The position numbers and the translations under genes were made by a program. Below, one piece after another: positions 34,505 through 49,014 of a stretch of DNA of 64,000 nt. The stretch comes from Rhodocaloribacter litoris. GTDB lineage: Bacteria; Bacteroidota; Rhodothermia; Rhodothermales; ISCAR-4553. Positions within the stretch are counted from its first letter, which is position 1. Each line of letters starts with the position of its first letter. Below the pieces are notes generated by a model, which saw nothing but the letters and a program-made list of their open reading frames with translations, did no database searches and had not been told where the DNA came from. The DNA lies in the NCBI RefSeq assembly GCF_011682235.2, contig NZ_CP076718.1, positions 4,185,095-4,249,094 of the forward strand, given 5' to 3'.

Positions 34505-34587
34505 GGACAGGTACCGAAGCGGTCAACCGGGCTGGACTGTAAATCCAGTGGCTTTCGCCTTCGGAGGTTCGAATCCTCCCCTGTCCA
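34505..34587 (+). tRNA. tRNA-Tyr (anticodon GTA)
   Basis: 83 nt with a long variable arm (GTGGCTTTCGCCTTC), as expected for bacterial tRNA-Tyr. The acceptor GGACAGG pairs with CCTGTCC, discriminator A. The anticodon stem-loop is CTGGA-CTGTAAA-TCCAG. A GTA anticodon makes it a potential target of the queuosine pathway that includes QueA at 29969. Confidence 0.95.
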
Positions 34588-34662
34588 CTACGGCTGATGG
34601 CTCCCGGCCTCCGGCTCCCGGCTTCAGCCGGAACCGGCAGCCGGAGGGCGCCGGTTCGTAAG

Positions 34663-34735
34663 GCGGGAGTAGCTCAGTTGGTAGAGCATCAGCCTTCCAA
34701 GCTGAGGGTCGCGGGTTCGAATCCCGTCTCCCGCT
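34663..34735 (+). tRNA. tRNA-Gly (anticodon TCC)
   Basis: 73 nt. Acceptor GCGGGAG/CTCCCGC, discriminator T, D arm AGCTCAGTTGGTAGAGC, anticodon stem-loop TCAGC-CTTCCAA-GCTGA. CCA is not encoded. Confidence 0.95.
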
Positions 34736-34953
34736 CTTTTTATCCTTGTCATAGCGTTCATCCTCCGGGTGTCCGCTGTGGCGGGTGCCGTTGGGATGGG
34801 GCGGGCGCTGGCCCGGCGGATGTCGTCGGGATGGGGCGGGCTCCGATCCGGCAGGTTTCCGGTGTTGCCGTTGTCGGGATGACCGGATGCGCTGGGAACA
34901 GGCACCGGCAATAGCATGTGTTCGAAGAACGCGTGTTATTGCAAAAATGAAAC
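34736..34953 (+). other. Spacer between tRNA-Gly and tRNA-Thr(GGT)
   Basis: 218 bp without a gene. It contains two copies of a GTYGGGATGGGGCGGGC-like segment (about 34789-34805 and 34829-34845), a short direct repeat of unknown meaning. Nothing else is recognisable. Confidence 0.5.
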
Positions 34954-35025
<72 letters not shown>

Positions 35026-35035
35026 CACGCATGCG

Positions 35036-35069
35036 GCGTGTCCCGCCGGCAAAACGGGATGCGCTTTTT
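35036..35069 (+). terminator. Terminator/attenuator between the tRNA cluster and tuf
   Basis: Ten-pair stem GCGTGTCCCG (35036-35045) with CGGGATGCGC (35055-35064), two of the pairs G-T, 9-nt loop, then TTTTT. Because tuf and the ribosomal genes follow in the same direction, it may act as a partial terminator that lowers tuf mRNA relative to tRNA, or release processed tRNA precursors. Confidence 0.65.
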
Positions 35070-35140
35070 CGTGGGCGGGGGCGTTCTGGCGTCTTCGCCG
35101 GCTCGCGCTTCCATAACAGACACGTTATCCAAGGCAGACC

Positions 35141-36337
<1,197 letters not shown>

Positions 36338-36344
36338 GTCGAAG

Positions 36345-36444
<100 letters not shown>

Positions 36445-36473
36445 CTGCATGCTGACATAGCGAGGTGAACGGA

Positions 36474-36656
36474 ATGAACAAGGTCAAGGCGTACCTGGAA
36501 GAGGTCGTCAAAGAGATGCGGAAGGTGAGCTGGCCGGCCCGGCGCGAGCTGATTAGCAACACGGGGATCACGCTGCTGGCCACGCTCGTCATCTCCCTGT
36601 TCATCTTTGCCGTCGACCGGGTGATCAGCCAGGTGCTTGAATTTATTTACCGGTAG
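36474..36656 (+). CDS. secE: Preprotein translocase subunit SecE
   Basis: 60 residues, the short single-span form. An amphipathic N-terminal helix VKAYLEEVVKEMRKVSWPARRE carries the conserved KVSWP motif, followed by one membrane helix (GITLLATLVISLFIFAVDRVIS). SecE clamps SecY in the inner-membrane export channel. The ATG at 36474 is preceded by GAGGTGA at good spacing; an in-frame GTG within that site (36465) is the less likely start. It is followed by nusG. Confidence 0.95.
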   Translation: MNKVKAYLEEVVKEMRKVSWPARRELISNTGITLLATLVISLFIFAVDRVISQVLEFIYR

Positions 36657-36684
36657 CGGGAGGCGGCTCCGCCGGGCGAATGGG

Positions 36685-37242
36685 ATGGCCATGCAGAAGA
36701 CAGAGAACATCCGAAAGTGGTACGTGCTGCGCACCTTCTCAGGACATGAGAAGAAGGTGAAGGCCTATCTGGAGCGGGAAATCGAGCGGCTGGGCCTGCA
36801 GGATAAGATCACCGACATCATGATCCCGACGGAGACGGTCTTCGAGATGCGCGGCGGCAAGAAGCGGACGCGCGAGAAAACCTTTTTCCCCGGTTACGTC
36901 TTGCTTCACTGTGTGCTGGACAACGAGTTGCAGCACGTGATCTCGAACGTGCCCTCGGTCGTCGGTTTTCTGACCACCGGCGATCAGCCCACCCCGCTGC
37001 GCCCGGACGAGGTCAACCGCATCCTGGGCAAGGTGGACGAAGCGCGGGAGATGGGGGAGCAGCCCGAAATCCCCTTCAAGCCGGGCGATGCCGTCAAGGT
37101 GGTCGATGGGCCGTTCAACAACTTCACCGGCTTCGTCGAGGAAGTCTATCCGGACAAGATGAAGGTCAAGGTGATGGTCTCCATCTTTGGCCGCAAGACC
37201 CCTCTAGAGCTCGACTATCTCCAGGTGGAGCACGAGGAGTAG
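36685..37242 (+). CDS. nusG: Transcription termination/antitermination factor NusG
   Basis: 185 residues from the ATG at 36685; the ATG two codons later (36691) is equally possible. The NGN domain (KWYVLRTFSGHEKKVKAYLEREIERLGL; FFPGYVLLHCVLDNELQHVISNVPSVVGFL) and the C-terminal KOW domain (FKPGDAVKVVDGPFNNFTGFVEEVYPDKMKVKVMVSIFGRKTPLEL) are both complete. NusG binds RNA polymerase and couples it to Rho or to the ribosome. It sits between secE and rplK as in most bacteria. Confidence 0.97.
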   Translation: MAMQKTENIRKWYVLRTFSGHEKKVKAYLEREIERLGLQDKITDIMIPTETVFEMRGGKKRTREKTFFPGYVLLHCVLDNELQHVISNVPSVVGFLTTGDQPTPLRPDEVNRILGKVDEAREMGEQPEIPFKPGDAVKVVDGPFNNFTGFVEEVYPDKMKVKVMVSIFGRKTPLELDYLQVEHEE

Positions 37243-37335
37243 CGCTCCCCGGATGAAGCTTGCGTGGATGCGGAACCCCGGTCCGCGGCGGGGCATAGAA
37301 CGCGGCCCTTTCATCTGTACACACCGTAACCCTGA

Positions 37336-37371
37336 GGCGGGAGCCTGCCCCCGGCGGGCGTTCGAACCGCA
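37336..37371 (+). promoter_or_regulatory. Predicted L1-binding mRNA leader before rplK
   Basis: Outer stem GCGG (37337-37340) with CCGC (37367-37370); inner stem GCCTGCC (37343-37349) with GGCGGGC (37353-37359), CCC loop. The strands are separated by an asymmetric internal loop, GA on the 5' side and GTTCGAA on the 3' side. This matches the layout of the L1 site in 23S rRNA (GGTGGGAG opposite a TTGAAA-containing strand). It lies 9 nt before the rplK start, where L1 binding would block translation. A near-copy precedes rplA. Confidence 0.6.
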
Positions 37372-37380
37372 TACGAACCC

Positions 37381-37821
37381 ATGGCAAAGAAGGTAGAAGG
37401 TTACATCAAGTTGCAGGTCAAGGCGGGCCAGGCGAACCCGGCACCGCCCATCGGCCCGGCGCTCGGGCAGCATGGCGTCAACATCATGGAGTTCTGCAAG
37501 CAGTTCAACGCTGCGACGCAGGACCGGATGGGCCTCCTGCTGCCCGTCGTGATCACCGTCTACACCGACAAGTCTTTTTCTTTCATCGTCAAGAGCCCGC
37601 CGGCGGCGGTGCTGTTGAAGAAGGCGGCCGGCATCGAATCCGGCGCGGCGGACCCGCTGCGCGAGCGGGTCGGAACCGTCACCTGGGAGCAGTGCCGGGA
37701 GATCGCCCGGCAGAAGATGAACGACCTGAACGCCTACGACCTGGACAAGGCGGCCTCGATGATCGCCGGCACGGCCCGTTCGATGGGGATCAAGGTCGAA
37801 GGGCGCCCGGAAAGCGTCTGA
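37381..37821 (+). CDS. rplK: 50S ribosomal protein L11
   Basis: 146 residues. [45 protein letters not shown] is the classical L11 N-terminus. [34 protein letters not shown] and [15 protein letters not shown] complete the RNA-binding C-terminal domain. L11 binds the GTPase-associated centre of 23S rRNA. It is the first gene of the L11-L1 pair, with the predicted L1-binding leader directly before it. Confidence 0.98.
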   Translation: MAKKVEGYIKLQVKAGQANPAPPIGPALGQHGVNIMEFCKQFNAATQDRMGLLLPVVITVYTDKSFSFIVKSPPAAVLLKKAAGIESGAADPLRERVGTVTWEQCREIARQKMNDLNAYDLDKAASMIAGTARSMGIKVEGRPESV

Positions 37822-37865
37822 CGGGGGGCCGGTCCGGGATCGCCCTCCTGTAGAAAGCCTCAACC

Positions 37866-37905
37866 GGCGGGAGCCTGCCCGGCAGCGGCGGGCGTTTGAA
37901 CCGCA
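37866..37905 (+). promoter_or_regulatory. Second predicted L1-binding leader, before rplA
   Basis: Repeats the element at 37336-37371. Outer stem GCGG (37867-37870)/CCGC (37901-37904), inner stem GCCTGCC (37873-37879)/GGCGGGC (37887-37893), 3' internal loop GTTTGAA. Only the apical loop differs (CGGCAGC instead of CCC), which is what selection on structure would leave. It ends 15 nt before the rplA start. Confidence 0.6.
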
Positions 37906-37920
37906 CAGATCGCACCGATC

Positions 37921-38631
37921 ATGGCAAAGAAAGGGAAACGTTACCGTAAGCTCAAGGAGTTGATCGCGCAGGTCGATGGGCCGATCGACCTGGGCAAAGG
38001 GGTGGAACTCATCAAACAGACCGCCTCGGCCCGTTTCAACGAGTCGGTTGACATCGACGTCCGGCTCGGGGTGGACCCGCGCCACGCCGATCAGATGGTG
38101 CGCGGCACGGCCGTCTTGCCGCACGGTACCGGCAAAGAGGTGCGCGTGCTCGTCCTGACCGACGAGGGCAAGCAGGCCGAGGCCCGGGAAGCCGGCGCCG
38201 ACTACGTAGGGCTCGACGACTACATCGAAAAGATTCAGAAAGAAGGCTGGGTCGATTTCGACGTCGTGATTGCCTCGCCCGACGTGATGCCCAAGGTGGG
38301 ACGTCTCGGGCGCATCCTCGGGCCGCGCGGCCTGATGCCCAACCCCAAGAGCGGTACCGTCACGATGGACATTGCGCAGGCCGTCAAGGAGGTCAAGGCC
38401 GGCAAGATCGATTTCCGCGTGGACAAGTTCGGCAACCTGCATACCGCCATCGGCAAGGCGTCCTTTGCGCCGGAGCAGTTGCGGGAGAACGCGGAGGCGT
38501 TCCTCCGGGAGGTGCTTCGCCTGCGTCCGGCTTCGGCCAAGGGGACCTACGTCCGCTCGATCACCCTTTCGACGACGATGGGGCCGGGCATCCATCTGGA
38601 TCGCGGTGAAGTCCTGAACGCGTTACGCTAG
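37921..38631 (+). CDS. rplA: 50S ribosomal protein L1
   Basis: 236 residues. [98 protein letters not shown] and [22 protein letters not shown] cover the L1 signature regions. L1 forms the mobile stalk of the large subunit and in many bacteria represses its own operon by binding a leader that mimics its rRNA site. The presence of such an element before both rplK and rplA supports autoregulation here. Confidence 0.98.
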   Translation: MAKKGKRYRKLKELIAQVDGPIDLGKGVELIKQTASARFNESVDIDVRLGVDPRHADQMVRGTAVLPHGTGKEVRVLVLTDEGKQAEAREAGADYVGLDDYIEKIQKEGWVDFDVVIASPDVMPKVGRLGRILGPRGLMPNPKSGTVTMDIAQAVKEVKAGKIDFRVDKFGNLHTAIGKASFAPEQLRENAEAFLREVLRLRPASAKGTYVRSITLSTTMGPGIHLDRGEVLNALR

Positions 38632-38705
38632 TCATCCGCCGGGCGTGTGGCCGGGCGCCGGGGCCGGTGCCCGCGCAAAGCGCCGGGCGAAGCGAGGAAA
38701 GAGGC

Positions 38706-39236
38706 ATGGCACTGACAAGAGAACAGAAGGCGGTGGCCGTCGAGGCCTTGCAGGAGAAGCTCCGGGCCACCCCCACCATCTACCTGACCGATTATGCGGG
38801 CCTGACCGTGGAGCAGGCCAACACCCTGCGCAACCGGTTCCGGGAAGCCGGCGTCGAGTTCCGGGTGATCAAGAACACGCTCCTGCGCCTGGCCATGGAG
38901 AAGGTGGGCGGCTACGAGGAGCTCTTCGACCACCTGCACGGTCCCACGGCGGTGGCCTTCAGCGAGGAGCCGGCCGCCCCGGCCCGCGTCATCAAGCGCT
39001 ACCTCGAAGAAACCAGCCTGGAGCGACCCGCCCTGAAAGGGGCTTTCGTCGACGGCGCCGTCTTTCACGAGGATGCGCTGGAAGCCCTGGCGGCCCTCAA
39101 ATCCAAGGATGAACTCATCGGGGACATCCTCGGGTTGCTGCTGGCCCCGATCACGAACGTCGTGGGAGGGCTCCAGGCGCAGGGCGGCAACCTCGTCGGG
39201 GCGCTCAAGACGATCGCCGAGCGTGGCGAGGCCTGA
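38706..39236 (+). CDS. rplJ: 50S ribosomal protein L10
   Basis: 176 residues from the ATG at 38706 (MALTREQK), preceded by GAAAGAGG. The region IYLTDYAGLTVEQANTLRNRFREAGVEFRVIKNTLLRLAMEKVG is diagnostic. The C-terminal helix (LLLAPITNVVGGLQAQGGNLVGALKTIAERGEA) is the docking site for L7/L12 dimers. It anchors the L12 stalk to 23S rRNA. rplL follows after 130 bp. Confidence 0.97.
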   Translation: MALTREQKAVAVEALQEKLRATPTIYLTDYAGLTVEQANTLRNRFREAGVEFRVIKNTLLRLAMEKVGGYEELFDHLHGPTAVAFSEEPAAPARVIKRYLEETSLERPALKGAFVDGAVFHEDALEALAALKSKDELIGDILGLLLAPITNVVGGLQAQGGNLVGALKTIAERGEA

Positions 39237-39315
39237 ACGCATGCGGATTGTGGAAGGAGGCTTCCGGGCGTCCGTCTGCGATCCATCATCCCAAACCCAC
39301 ACCAACCCTTAATCG

Positions 39316-39349
39316 GCAACGCAGTCCCCGCGGGGACAGAGACCGTTGC
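39316..39349 (+). promoter_or_regulatory. Stem-loop in the rplL leader
   Basis: GCAACG (39316-39321) pairs with CGTTGC (39344-39349) around the self-complementary GTCCCCGCGGGGAC (39324-39337). It ends 6 nt before the GGAGG ribosome site of rplL. It may stabilise the mRNA or tune the high translation that L7/L12 needs; no U-run follows, so it is not a terminator. Confidence 0.45.
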
Positions 39350-39366
39350 AGGAAACGGAGGACATC

Positions 39367-39747
39367 ATGGCAGACATCAAACAACTCGCGGAGCAGCTGG
39401 TCAACCTGACCATCAAAGAGGCCAACGAGCTGGCCAAACTGCTCGAAGAAGAGTACGGCATCAAGCCGGCGGCGGCCGCGGTGGCCGTGGCCGGTCCGGC
39501 CGGCGGCGACGGTGCCGCGGCGGCCGCCGAGGAGAAGACCGAGTTCGACGTGATCCTCACCGGCGTCGGGGACAAGAAGATCAACGTCATCAAGGAGGTG
39601 CGCGCCATCACCGGGCTGGGCCTGAAGGAGGCCAAGGACGTGGTGGAAGGCGTGCCGAGCCCGATCAAGGAGGGCGTCTCGAAGGAGGAGGCCGAACAGA
39701 TCAAGGCCAAGCTCGAGGAGGCCGGTGCCACGGTCGAGATCAAGTGA
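39367..39747 (+). CDS. rplL: 50S ribosomal protein L7/L12
   Basis: 126 residues. The ATG at 39367 has a strong GGAGG 6 nt before it. The N-terminal dimerisation part ([30 protein letters not shown]), an Ala-rich hinge ([22 protein letters not shown]) and the C-terminal domain ([69 protein letters not shown]) are all present. It recruits translational GTPases to the ribosome. Confidence 0.98.
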   Translation: MADIKQLAEQLVNLTIKEANELAKLLEEEYGIKPAAAAVAVAGPAGGDGAAAAAEEKTEFDVILTGVGDKKINVIKEVRAITGLGLKEAKDVVEGVPSPIKEGVSKEEAEQIKAKLEEAGATVEIK

Positions 39748-39785
39748 GCGGGCCGCCTGCTTGCTCACAACGTCGCACAGCGAAG

Positions 39786-39813
39786 GCCGGCCCTGTCTGC
39801 GGGGACCGGCTTT
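39786..39813 (+). terminator. Putative attenuator between rplL and rpoB
   Basis: GCCGGCCC (39786-39793) can pair with GGG-A-CCGGC (39802-39810, one bulged A), followed by TTT. An attenuator at this point is known in other bacteria and would explain making more L7/L12 than RNA polymerase beta. The short T-run keeps confidence moderate. The remaining ~195 bp before rpoB show no gene. Confidence 0.45.
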
Positions 39814-40007
39814 CGCGGCTTATATCCGGCCACCCGCTTCGGAGACGGAGCCGGGCCTGAACAGCTTTCGGTGAAACAAGAGGATAGCGATGGCGTTCAC
39901 TCCCCGATACGCCTTTCTCGATACCCGAACCTGATGCCCCTGTCGGCGTACGTTCGCCTCGCCTTCCCACTGCATCGCGTTACCAACCCACGGTATCCAC
40001 TCAGCTT

Positions 40008-43000
40008 ATGCAAAACGCCCATGGCCAGGCGGAACGACACAGTTTCGCCCGCATTCGCTCCGTTCAAGATTACCCGGACTTTCTCGAGGTTCAACTCCAA
40101 TCCTTCCGTGACTTTGTACAAGACGACGTAGCGCCCGAAGAGCGCGAGGACATCGGCCTGCAGGCCGTCTTTCAGGAGCACTTCCCGATTCAGGACAGCC
40201 GCGAGCGCTACACGCTCGAGTTCATCCACTACACACTCGACGCGCCGAAGCATTCCGTCGAGGAGTGTATCGCGCAGGGGCTGACCTACTCGGTGCCGTT
40301 GAAGGCCAAGCTCCGGCTCTCGAGCAAGGAAGACGAAGACGAGGACGAGGCCGAGGAGGCCATCGAGCAGGAGGTGTACCTGGGCAACCTGCCGTTCATG
40401 ACCGAGCGCGGCACGTTCGTCATCAACGGGGCCGAGCGCGTGGTCGTCTCGCAGCTGCACCGCAGCCCCGGCGTCTTCTTCGGCCAGAGCGTCCACCCCA
40501 ACGGGACGGAGCTCTTCTCGGCCCGCGTCATTCCCTTCCGGGGGTCGTGGATCGAGTTCTCCACGGACGTCAGCGACGTCATGTGGGCCTACATCGACCG
40601 GAAGAAGAAGCTGCCCGTGACGACGCTGCTGCGGGCCCTCGGCTACTCCACCAACGCCGAGATCATCCAGCTCTTCGACCTGGCCGACGAGCACGACGTC
40701 CGGACCAAGAAGAGTTTCGAGAAGGTGATCGGGCGCCGGATCGCCACGTCGCTCACCGTCGAGCGGCAGGTGGAGCTCATCGATGAGGATACCGGCGAGG
40801 TGATCGAGGAACGCACCGAGCGCGAGGTCATCCTCCCGGCCGGCACCGAGCTGAAGGAAGAGCACTACGACACGCTCAAGGAGATGGGCGTCGAGGTCGT
40901 CTACCTGTTGCGGGAAGGACAGGAAGACGATGAGCTCGACCGGTCGACGCTGCTCAACACGCTCAAGCGGGACCCGACGCACTCGACCGAGGAGGCGCTC
41001 GCCTACCTGTACTTCCAGCTGCGCGGCACCGAGGCCCCCGACCTCGACACCGCCCGCGGGGTGCTCGAGCGCCTCTTCTTCAGCGAAAAACGCTACGACC
41101 TGGGCGAGGTCGGGCGCTACCGCATCAACAAGCGGCTCCGGATCGAGGAATCGCTCGAGACGCTGACGCTGACGCGCAACGACATCGTCGCCATCATCCG
41201 CGAGCTGATCCTGCTCAAGAACGGCAAGAGCACCGTCGACGACATCGACCACCTGGGCAACCGGCGCGTGCGCACCGTGGGGGAGCAGCTGGCGGCGCAG
41301 TTCTCGCTCGGGCTGGCCCGCATGGCCCGCACCATCAAGGAGCGGATGAACCTCCGCGACGCGGAGAACTTCACGCCACAGGACCTGGTCAACGCCCGCA
41401 CCGTCTCGAGCGTCATCAACACGTTCTTCGGAACGAACCAGCTCAGCCAGTTCATGGACCAGACCAACCCGCTGGCCGAGCTGACGCACAAGCGCCGCAT
41501 GAGCGCCCTGGGCCCCGGCGGGCTCACGCGCGAGCGGGCCGGCTTCGAGGTGCGTGACGTTCACTACACCCACTACGGTCGCCTCTGCCCCATCGAGACG
41601 CCGGAAGGGCCGAACATCGGCCTGATCTCGTCCCTGTGCGTGCATGCCCGCATCAACGACTTCGGCTTCATCGAGACGCCCTACCGCGTCGTGCGCAACG
41701 GCAGGGTGACCGACGAGATCCGGTACCTGACGGCCGAGGAGGAGGACAACGCCATGATCGCGCAGGCCAACGCGCCGATCGACGCGCAGGGCAACTTCCT
41801 CAACAAGTACGTCAAGTGCCGCTACAAGGGCGACTTCCCGATCGCGGAGCCGGAAGAGATCCAGTACATGGACATCAGCCCGAACCAGATCGTCTCGCCG
41901 GCGGCCAGCCTGATCCCGTTCCTGGAGCACGACGACGCCAACCGTGCGCTCATGGGCTCGAACATGCAGCGCCAGGCCGTGCCGCTGCTGCGGCCGGAGG
42001 CGCCCATCGTCGGCACCGGCCTCGAGGAACGGGTGGCCCTGGACTCCCGCGCCGTGCTCGTGGCTGAAGGCGACGGCGTCGTCGAATACGTCGACGCCAC
42101 CCGCATCGTCATCCGCTATGACCAGGACGAGGAAGACGCCGAGCTGGCCTTCGAGGAGCCCGTCGTCACGTACCACCTGACCAAGTTCCGCCGGACGAAC
42201 CAGGACACGAGCATCAACCAGAAGCCCATCGTCAGGGTCGGGCAGCGCGTCAGCAAGGGCACGCCGCTCACCGAAGGCTTCTCGACCGACAAGGGCGAGC
42301 TGGCCCTGGGCAAGAACGTGCTCGTGGCTTTCATGCCCTGGCGCGGCTACAACTTCGAGGACGCCATCGTCATCTCGGAGCGCCTCGTGGCCGAGGACGT
42401 CTACACCTCGGTGCATATCGAGGAGTTCGAACTGCAGGTGCGCGACACCAAGCGCGGCGAGGAGGAACTCACACGGGAGATCCCGAACGTCTCCGAGGAG
42501 GCCACGAAAGACCTCGACGAGCGCGGCATCATCCGCGTCGGCGCCGAGGTGAAGGCCGGCGACATCATCGTCGGCAAGATCACGCCGAAGGGCGAGACCG
42601 ACCCGACCCCCGAGGAGAAACTGCTCCGCGCCATCTTCGGCGACAAGGCCGGCGACGTCAAGGACGCCTCGCTGAAGGCGCCGCCGGGCATGAAGGGCGT
42701 CGTCATCGACACGAAGCTCTTCAGCCGCCGCCGCCTCGACCCGGCCTCGAAGAAGCTGGAGCAGGAACGCCTGGCCGAGATCGACGAGCACTTCGAGAAG
42801 AGCGTCGCCGACCTCAACCGCAAGTTCTGGGAACGTTTCTTCCGGCTGGTGGAAGGCCGGACGGCGGCCTACGTGGAGGACCGCGAGGGCAACGTGCTCG
42901 TCTCCGAAGGGGCCAAGATCACGAAGGAGGCCTTCGACGGCATCACCCCGAACCGCCTCAACGGCCGCATCGACTACACCGACGACCCGGATGTCAACCG

Positions 43001-43835
43001 GAAGGTCCGCAAGCTCTTCCGCAACTACGAACGGCTCTACCGCCGGATCGAGGGCGAGGCCAAGCGAGAGAAGCACCAGGTGCAGATGGGCGACGAACTG
43101 CCCCCCGGCATCGTGCAGCTCGCCAAGGTCTACATCGCCCGCAAGCGCAAGATCCAGGTGGGGGACAAGATGGCCGGACGCCACGGCAACAAGGGTGTCG
43201 TGGCCAAGATCGTCCCCGTCGAGGACATGCCGTTCCTGGAGGACGGCACCCCGGTGGACATCGTGCTCAACCCGCTGGGCGTGCCCAGTCGTATGAACCT
43301 GGGCCAGATCTACGAGACGCTCCTGGGCTGGGCCGGCAAGAAGCTCGGGGTCAAGTTCGCCACCCCCATCTTCGACGGCGCCACGCTCGACGACGTCGCC
43401 GAGTGGATGGAGAAAGCCGGCCTGCCCGCGGACGGCCGGACGCAGCTCTACGACGGGCGCACCGGCGAGCCGTTCGACCAGAAGACGACCGTCGGCTACA
43501 TCTACATGCTCAAGCTCAGCCACCTGGTCGAGGACAAGATCCACGCCCGCTCGATCGGCCCCTACAGCCTCATCACGCAGCAGCCGCTCGGCGGGAAGGC
43601 CCAGTTCGGCGGCCAGCGCCTGGGCGAGATGGAGGTGTGGGCCCTCTATGCCTACGGTGCCGCGCACACGCTGCAGGAGATGCTCACCTACAAGTCGGAC
43701 GATGTGCAGGGCCGCTCCAAGGCCTATGAGGCCATCGTCAAGGGGGAGAACATGCCGGAAGCCGGAACGCCGGAAAGCTTCAACGTGCTCGTGCGCGAGC
43801 TGCAGGGCCTCGGTCTCGAGGTGAAACTCGACTAA
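40008..43835 (+). CDS. rpoB: DNA-directed RNA polymerase subunit beta
   Basis: 1,275 residues. All main regions are recognisable: [21 protein letters not shown] at the N-terminus, and the rifampicin pocket [43 protein letters not shown], which looks wild type. [45 protein letters not shown] and the C-terminal [38 protein letters not shown] are also present. It forms the catalytic core with beta'. The stop is followed immediately by an inverted heptamer-repeat element and then rpoC. No internal inteins or splits. Confidence 0.98.
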   Translation: MQNAHGQAERHSFARIRSVQDYPDFLEVQLQSFRDFVQDDVAPEEREDIGLQAVFQEHFPIQDSRERYTLEFIHYTLDAPKHSVEECIAQGLTYSVPLKAKLRLSSKEDEDEDEAEEAIEQEVYLGNLPFMTERGTFVINGAERVVVSQLHRSPGVFFGQSVHPNGTELFSARVIPFRGSWIEFSTDVSDVMWAYIDRKKKLPVTTLLRALGYSTNAEIIQLFDLADEHDVRTKKSFEKVIGRRIATSLTVERQVELIDEDTGEVIEERTEREVILPAGTELKEEHYDTLKEMGVEVVYLLREGQEDDELDRSTLLNTLKRDPTHSTEEALAYLYFQLRGTEAPDLDTARGVLERLFFSEKRYDLGEVGRYRINKRLRIEESLETLTLTRNDIVAIIRELILLKNGKSTVDDIDHLGNRRVRTVGEQLAAQFSLGLARMARTIKERMNLRDAENFTPQDLVNARTVSSVINTFFGTNQLSQFMDQTNPLAELTHKRRMSALGPGGLTRERAGFEVRDVHYTHYGRLCPIETPEGPNIGLISSLCVHARINDFGFIETPYRVVRNGRVTDEIRYLTAEEEDNAMIAQANAPIDAQGNFLNKYVKCRYKGDFPIAEPEEIQYMDISPNQIVSPAASLIPFLEHDDANRALMGSNMQRQAVPLLRPEAPIVGTGLEERVALDSRAVLVAEGDGVVEYVDATRIVIRYDQDEEDAELAFEEPVVTYHLTKFRRTNQDTSINQKPIVRVGQRVSKGTPLTEGFSTDKGELALGKNVLVAFMPWRGYNFEDAIVISERLVAEDVYTSVHIEEFELQVRDTKRGEEELTREIPNVSEEATKDLDERGIIRVGAEVKAGDIIVGKITPKGETDPTPEEKLLRAIFGDKAGDVKDASLKAPPGMKGVVIDTKLFSRRRLDPASKKLEQERLAEIDEHFEKSVADLNRKFWERFFRLVEGRTAAYVEDREGNVLVSEGAKITKEAFDGITPNRLNGRIDYTDDPDVNRKVRKLFRNYERLYRRIEGEAKREKHQVQMGDELPPGIVQLAKVYIARKRKIQVGDKMAGRHGNKGVVAKIVPVEDMPFLEDGTPVDIVLNPLGVPSRMNLGQIYETLLGWAGKKLGVKFATPIFDGATLDDVAEWMEKAGLPADGRTQLYDGRTGEPFDQKTTVGYIYMLKLSHLVEDKIHARSIGPYSLITQQPLGGKAQFGGQRLGEMEVWALYAYGAAHTLQEMLTYKSDDVQGRSKAYEAIVKGENMPEAGTPESFNVLVRELQGLGLEVKLD

Positions 43836-43927
43836 TTGCGGAATGCGGAATGCGGGAGGCGGGGCGGCCCGGGGTCGCGCCGCCTCCCGACGACCCCATC
43901 CGAAATCCGAAATCCGAAATCCGCAAT
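43835..43927. repeat. Inverted heptamer-repeat hairpin between rpoB and rpoC
   Basis: The left arm contains tandem GCGGAAT units (43838-43851). The right arm contains three TCCGAAA units and one TCCGCAA (43899-43926). The ends ATTGCGGA and TCCGCAAT are an 8-bp inverted repeat, and an inner stem CGGGAGGCGG (43853-43862) pairs with CCGCCTCCCG (43880-43889). The element fills almost the whole 97-bp gap. It is not a terminator, since no T-run follows and rpoC must be transcribed. Similar heptamer arrays occur scattered in several GC-rich bacterial phyla (from memory), without an agreed function. Confidence 0.7.
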
Positions 43928-43932
43928 CGATC

Positions 43933-48222
<4,290 letters not shown>

Positions 48223-48246
48223 GACGACGCCCCGCTCGGTCAACCG

Positions 48247-48280
48247 GACCCGGTCCCCGGAAGGGGGCCGGGTCTTTTTT
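48247..48280 (+). terminator. Rho-independent terminator of the rpo operon
   Basis: Twelve-pair stem GACCCGGTCCCC with GGGGGCCGGGTC (one G-T pair), GGAA tetraloop, followed by TTTTTT (48275-48280). It starts 24 bp after the rpoC stop. Confidence 0.92.
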
Positions 48281-48385
48281 CGTACCGGTTTCACCGGGCA
48301 GACTGGCACGGGGTTGGCAACGGGCAAGACGCGCAACCATCCTCTCCCCGGCGATGTGAGACGTTTCACCAATCGGAGAAAGGTT

Positions 48386-48760
48386 ATGCAAGGCAAGTCG
48401 ATGATGCCCGTATGGCTGACGGTTGTGTCGGCGTTGTTCGTGGGGGCGTGCGCGTCGGCCCAGCCGGTGGCCCATCATCCGCATCGTGTGGATCGGGTCG
48501 TGGTGGTACATGCGCATCCGGGACCTGATCATGTGGTCATCGTCCGGAAAAAGCCGCCGAAGCCGCGCCGGGAAAAGTACCGTCATCGTCCTTCCCCGCG
48601 TCATGTCTGGATTCCGGGGTACTGGGCGTGGCATCGGGGCCGGTACGTGTGGAAGCACGGATACTGGGCGCTTCCGCCCCGTCCCGGGGCCGTCTGGGTG
48701 GCCACGCACTGGGCACCCTATCGCGACGGATGGGTCTTCGTGGCCGGGTACTGGCGCTGA
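48386..48760 (+). CDS. Small exported protein with WxxGxW-type repeats
   Basis: 124 residues. Start at 48386 after GGAGAAAGG. MQGKSMMPVWLTVVSALFVGACASA is an export signal, possibly lipoprotein (FVGAC). A His/basic stretch follows (HHPHRVDRVVVVHAHPGPDHVVIVRKKPPKPRREKYRHR). Then comes a repeated aromatic motif: HVWIPGYWAWHRGRYVWKHGYWALPPRPGAVWVATHWAPYRDGWVFVAGYWR, matching the YxWxxGxW (PF12779-like) repeat of small envelope proteins. Function is unknown; an envelope or stress role is a guess. It has its own terminator and stands alone between the rpo operon and a lipoprotein gene. Confidence 0.78.
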   Translation: MQGKSMMPVWLTVVSALFVGACASAQPVAHHPHRVDRVVVVHAHPGPDHVVIVRKKPPKPRREKYRHRPSPRHVWIPGYWAWHRGRYVWKHGYWALPPRPGAVWVATHWAPYRDGWVFVAGYWR

Positions 48761-48786
48761 GGTACACCTTCCCCCCGCAAGCGCAG

Positions 48787-48820
48787 ACCCCGGTGTGCCG
48801 GCAGGGCCACCGGGGTTTTT
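48787..48820 (+). terminator. Rho-independent terminator
   Basis: Nine-pair stem ACCCCGGTG (48787-48795) with CACCGGGGT (48808-48816), followed by TTTT. It closes the small WxxGxW gene. Confidence 0.85.
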
Positions 48821-49014
48821 GCATGTTTGACCCGGAAAAGACGATGAACTGTCCACTATAGAATACAATGTGCGGTCCGGTGAGGGATCCGGGGGGTGAG
48901 GGGTTTCGCTCCGGCGCGGCGGCCCGGGGTTTGCAGGGGGCTTCGGCAGACGCATCCGACCGGACCGGGACCTTTTCCCGCGAGCGGGTCATCATCAAAC
49001 GAAGGGAGGAACCC

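Noticed and set aside
48826-48864. Promoter TTGACC...TATAGA before the collagen-like lipoprotein
   Set aside because: The spacer of about 24 bp is too long; only an AT-rich patch is certain.
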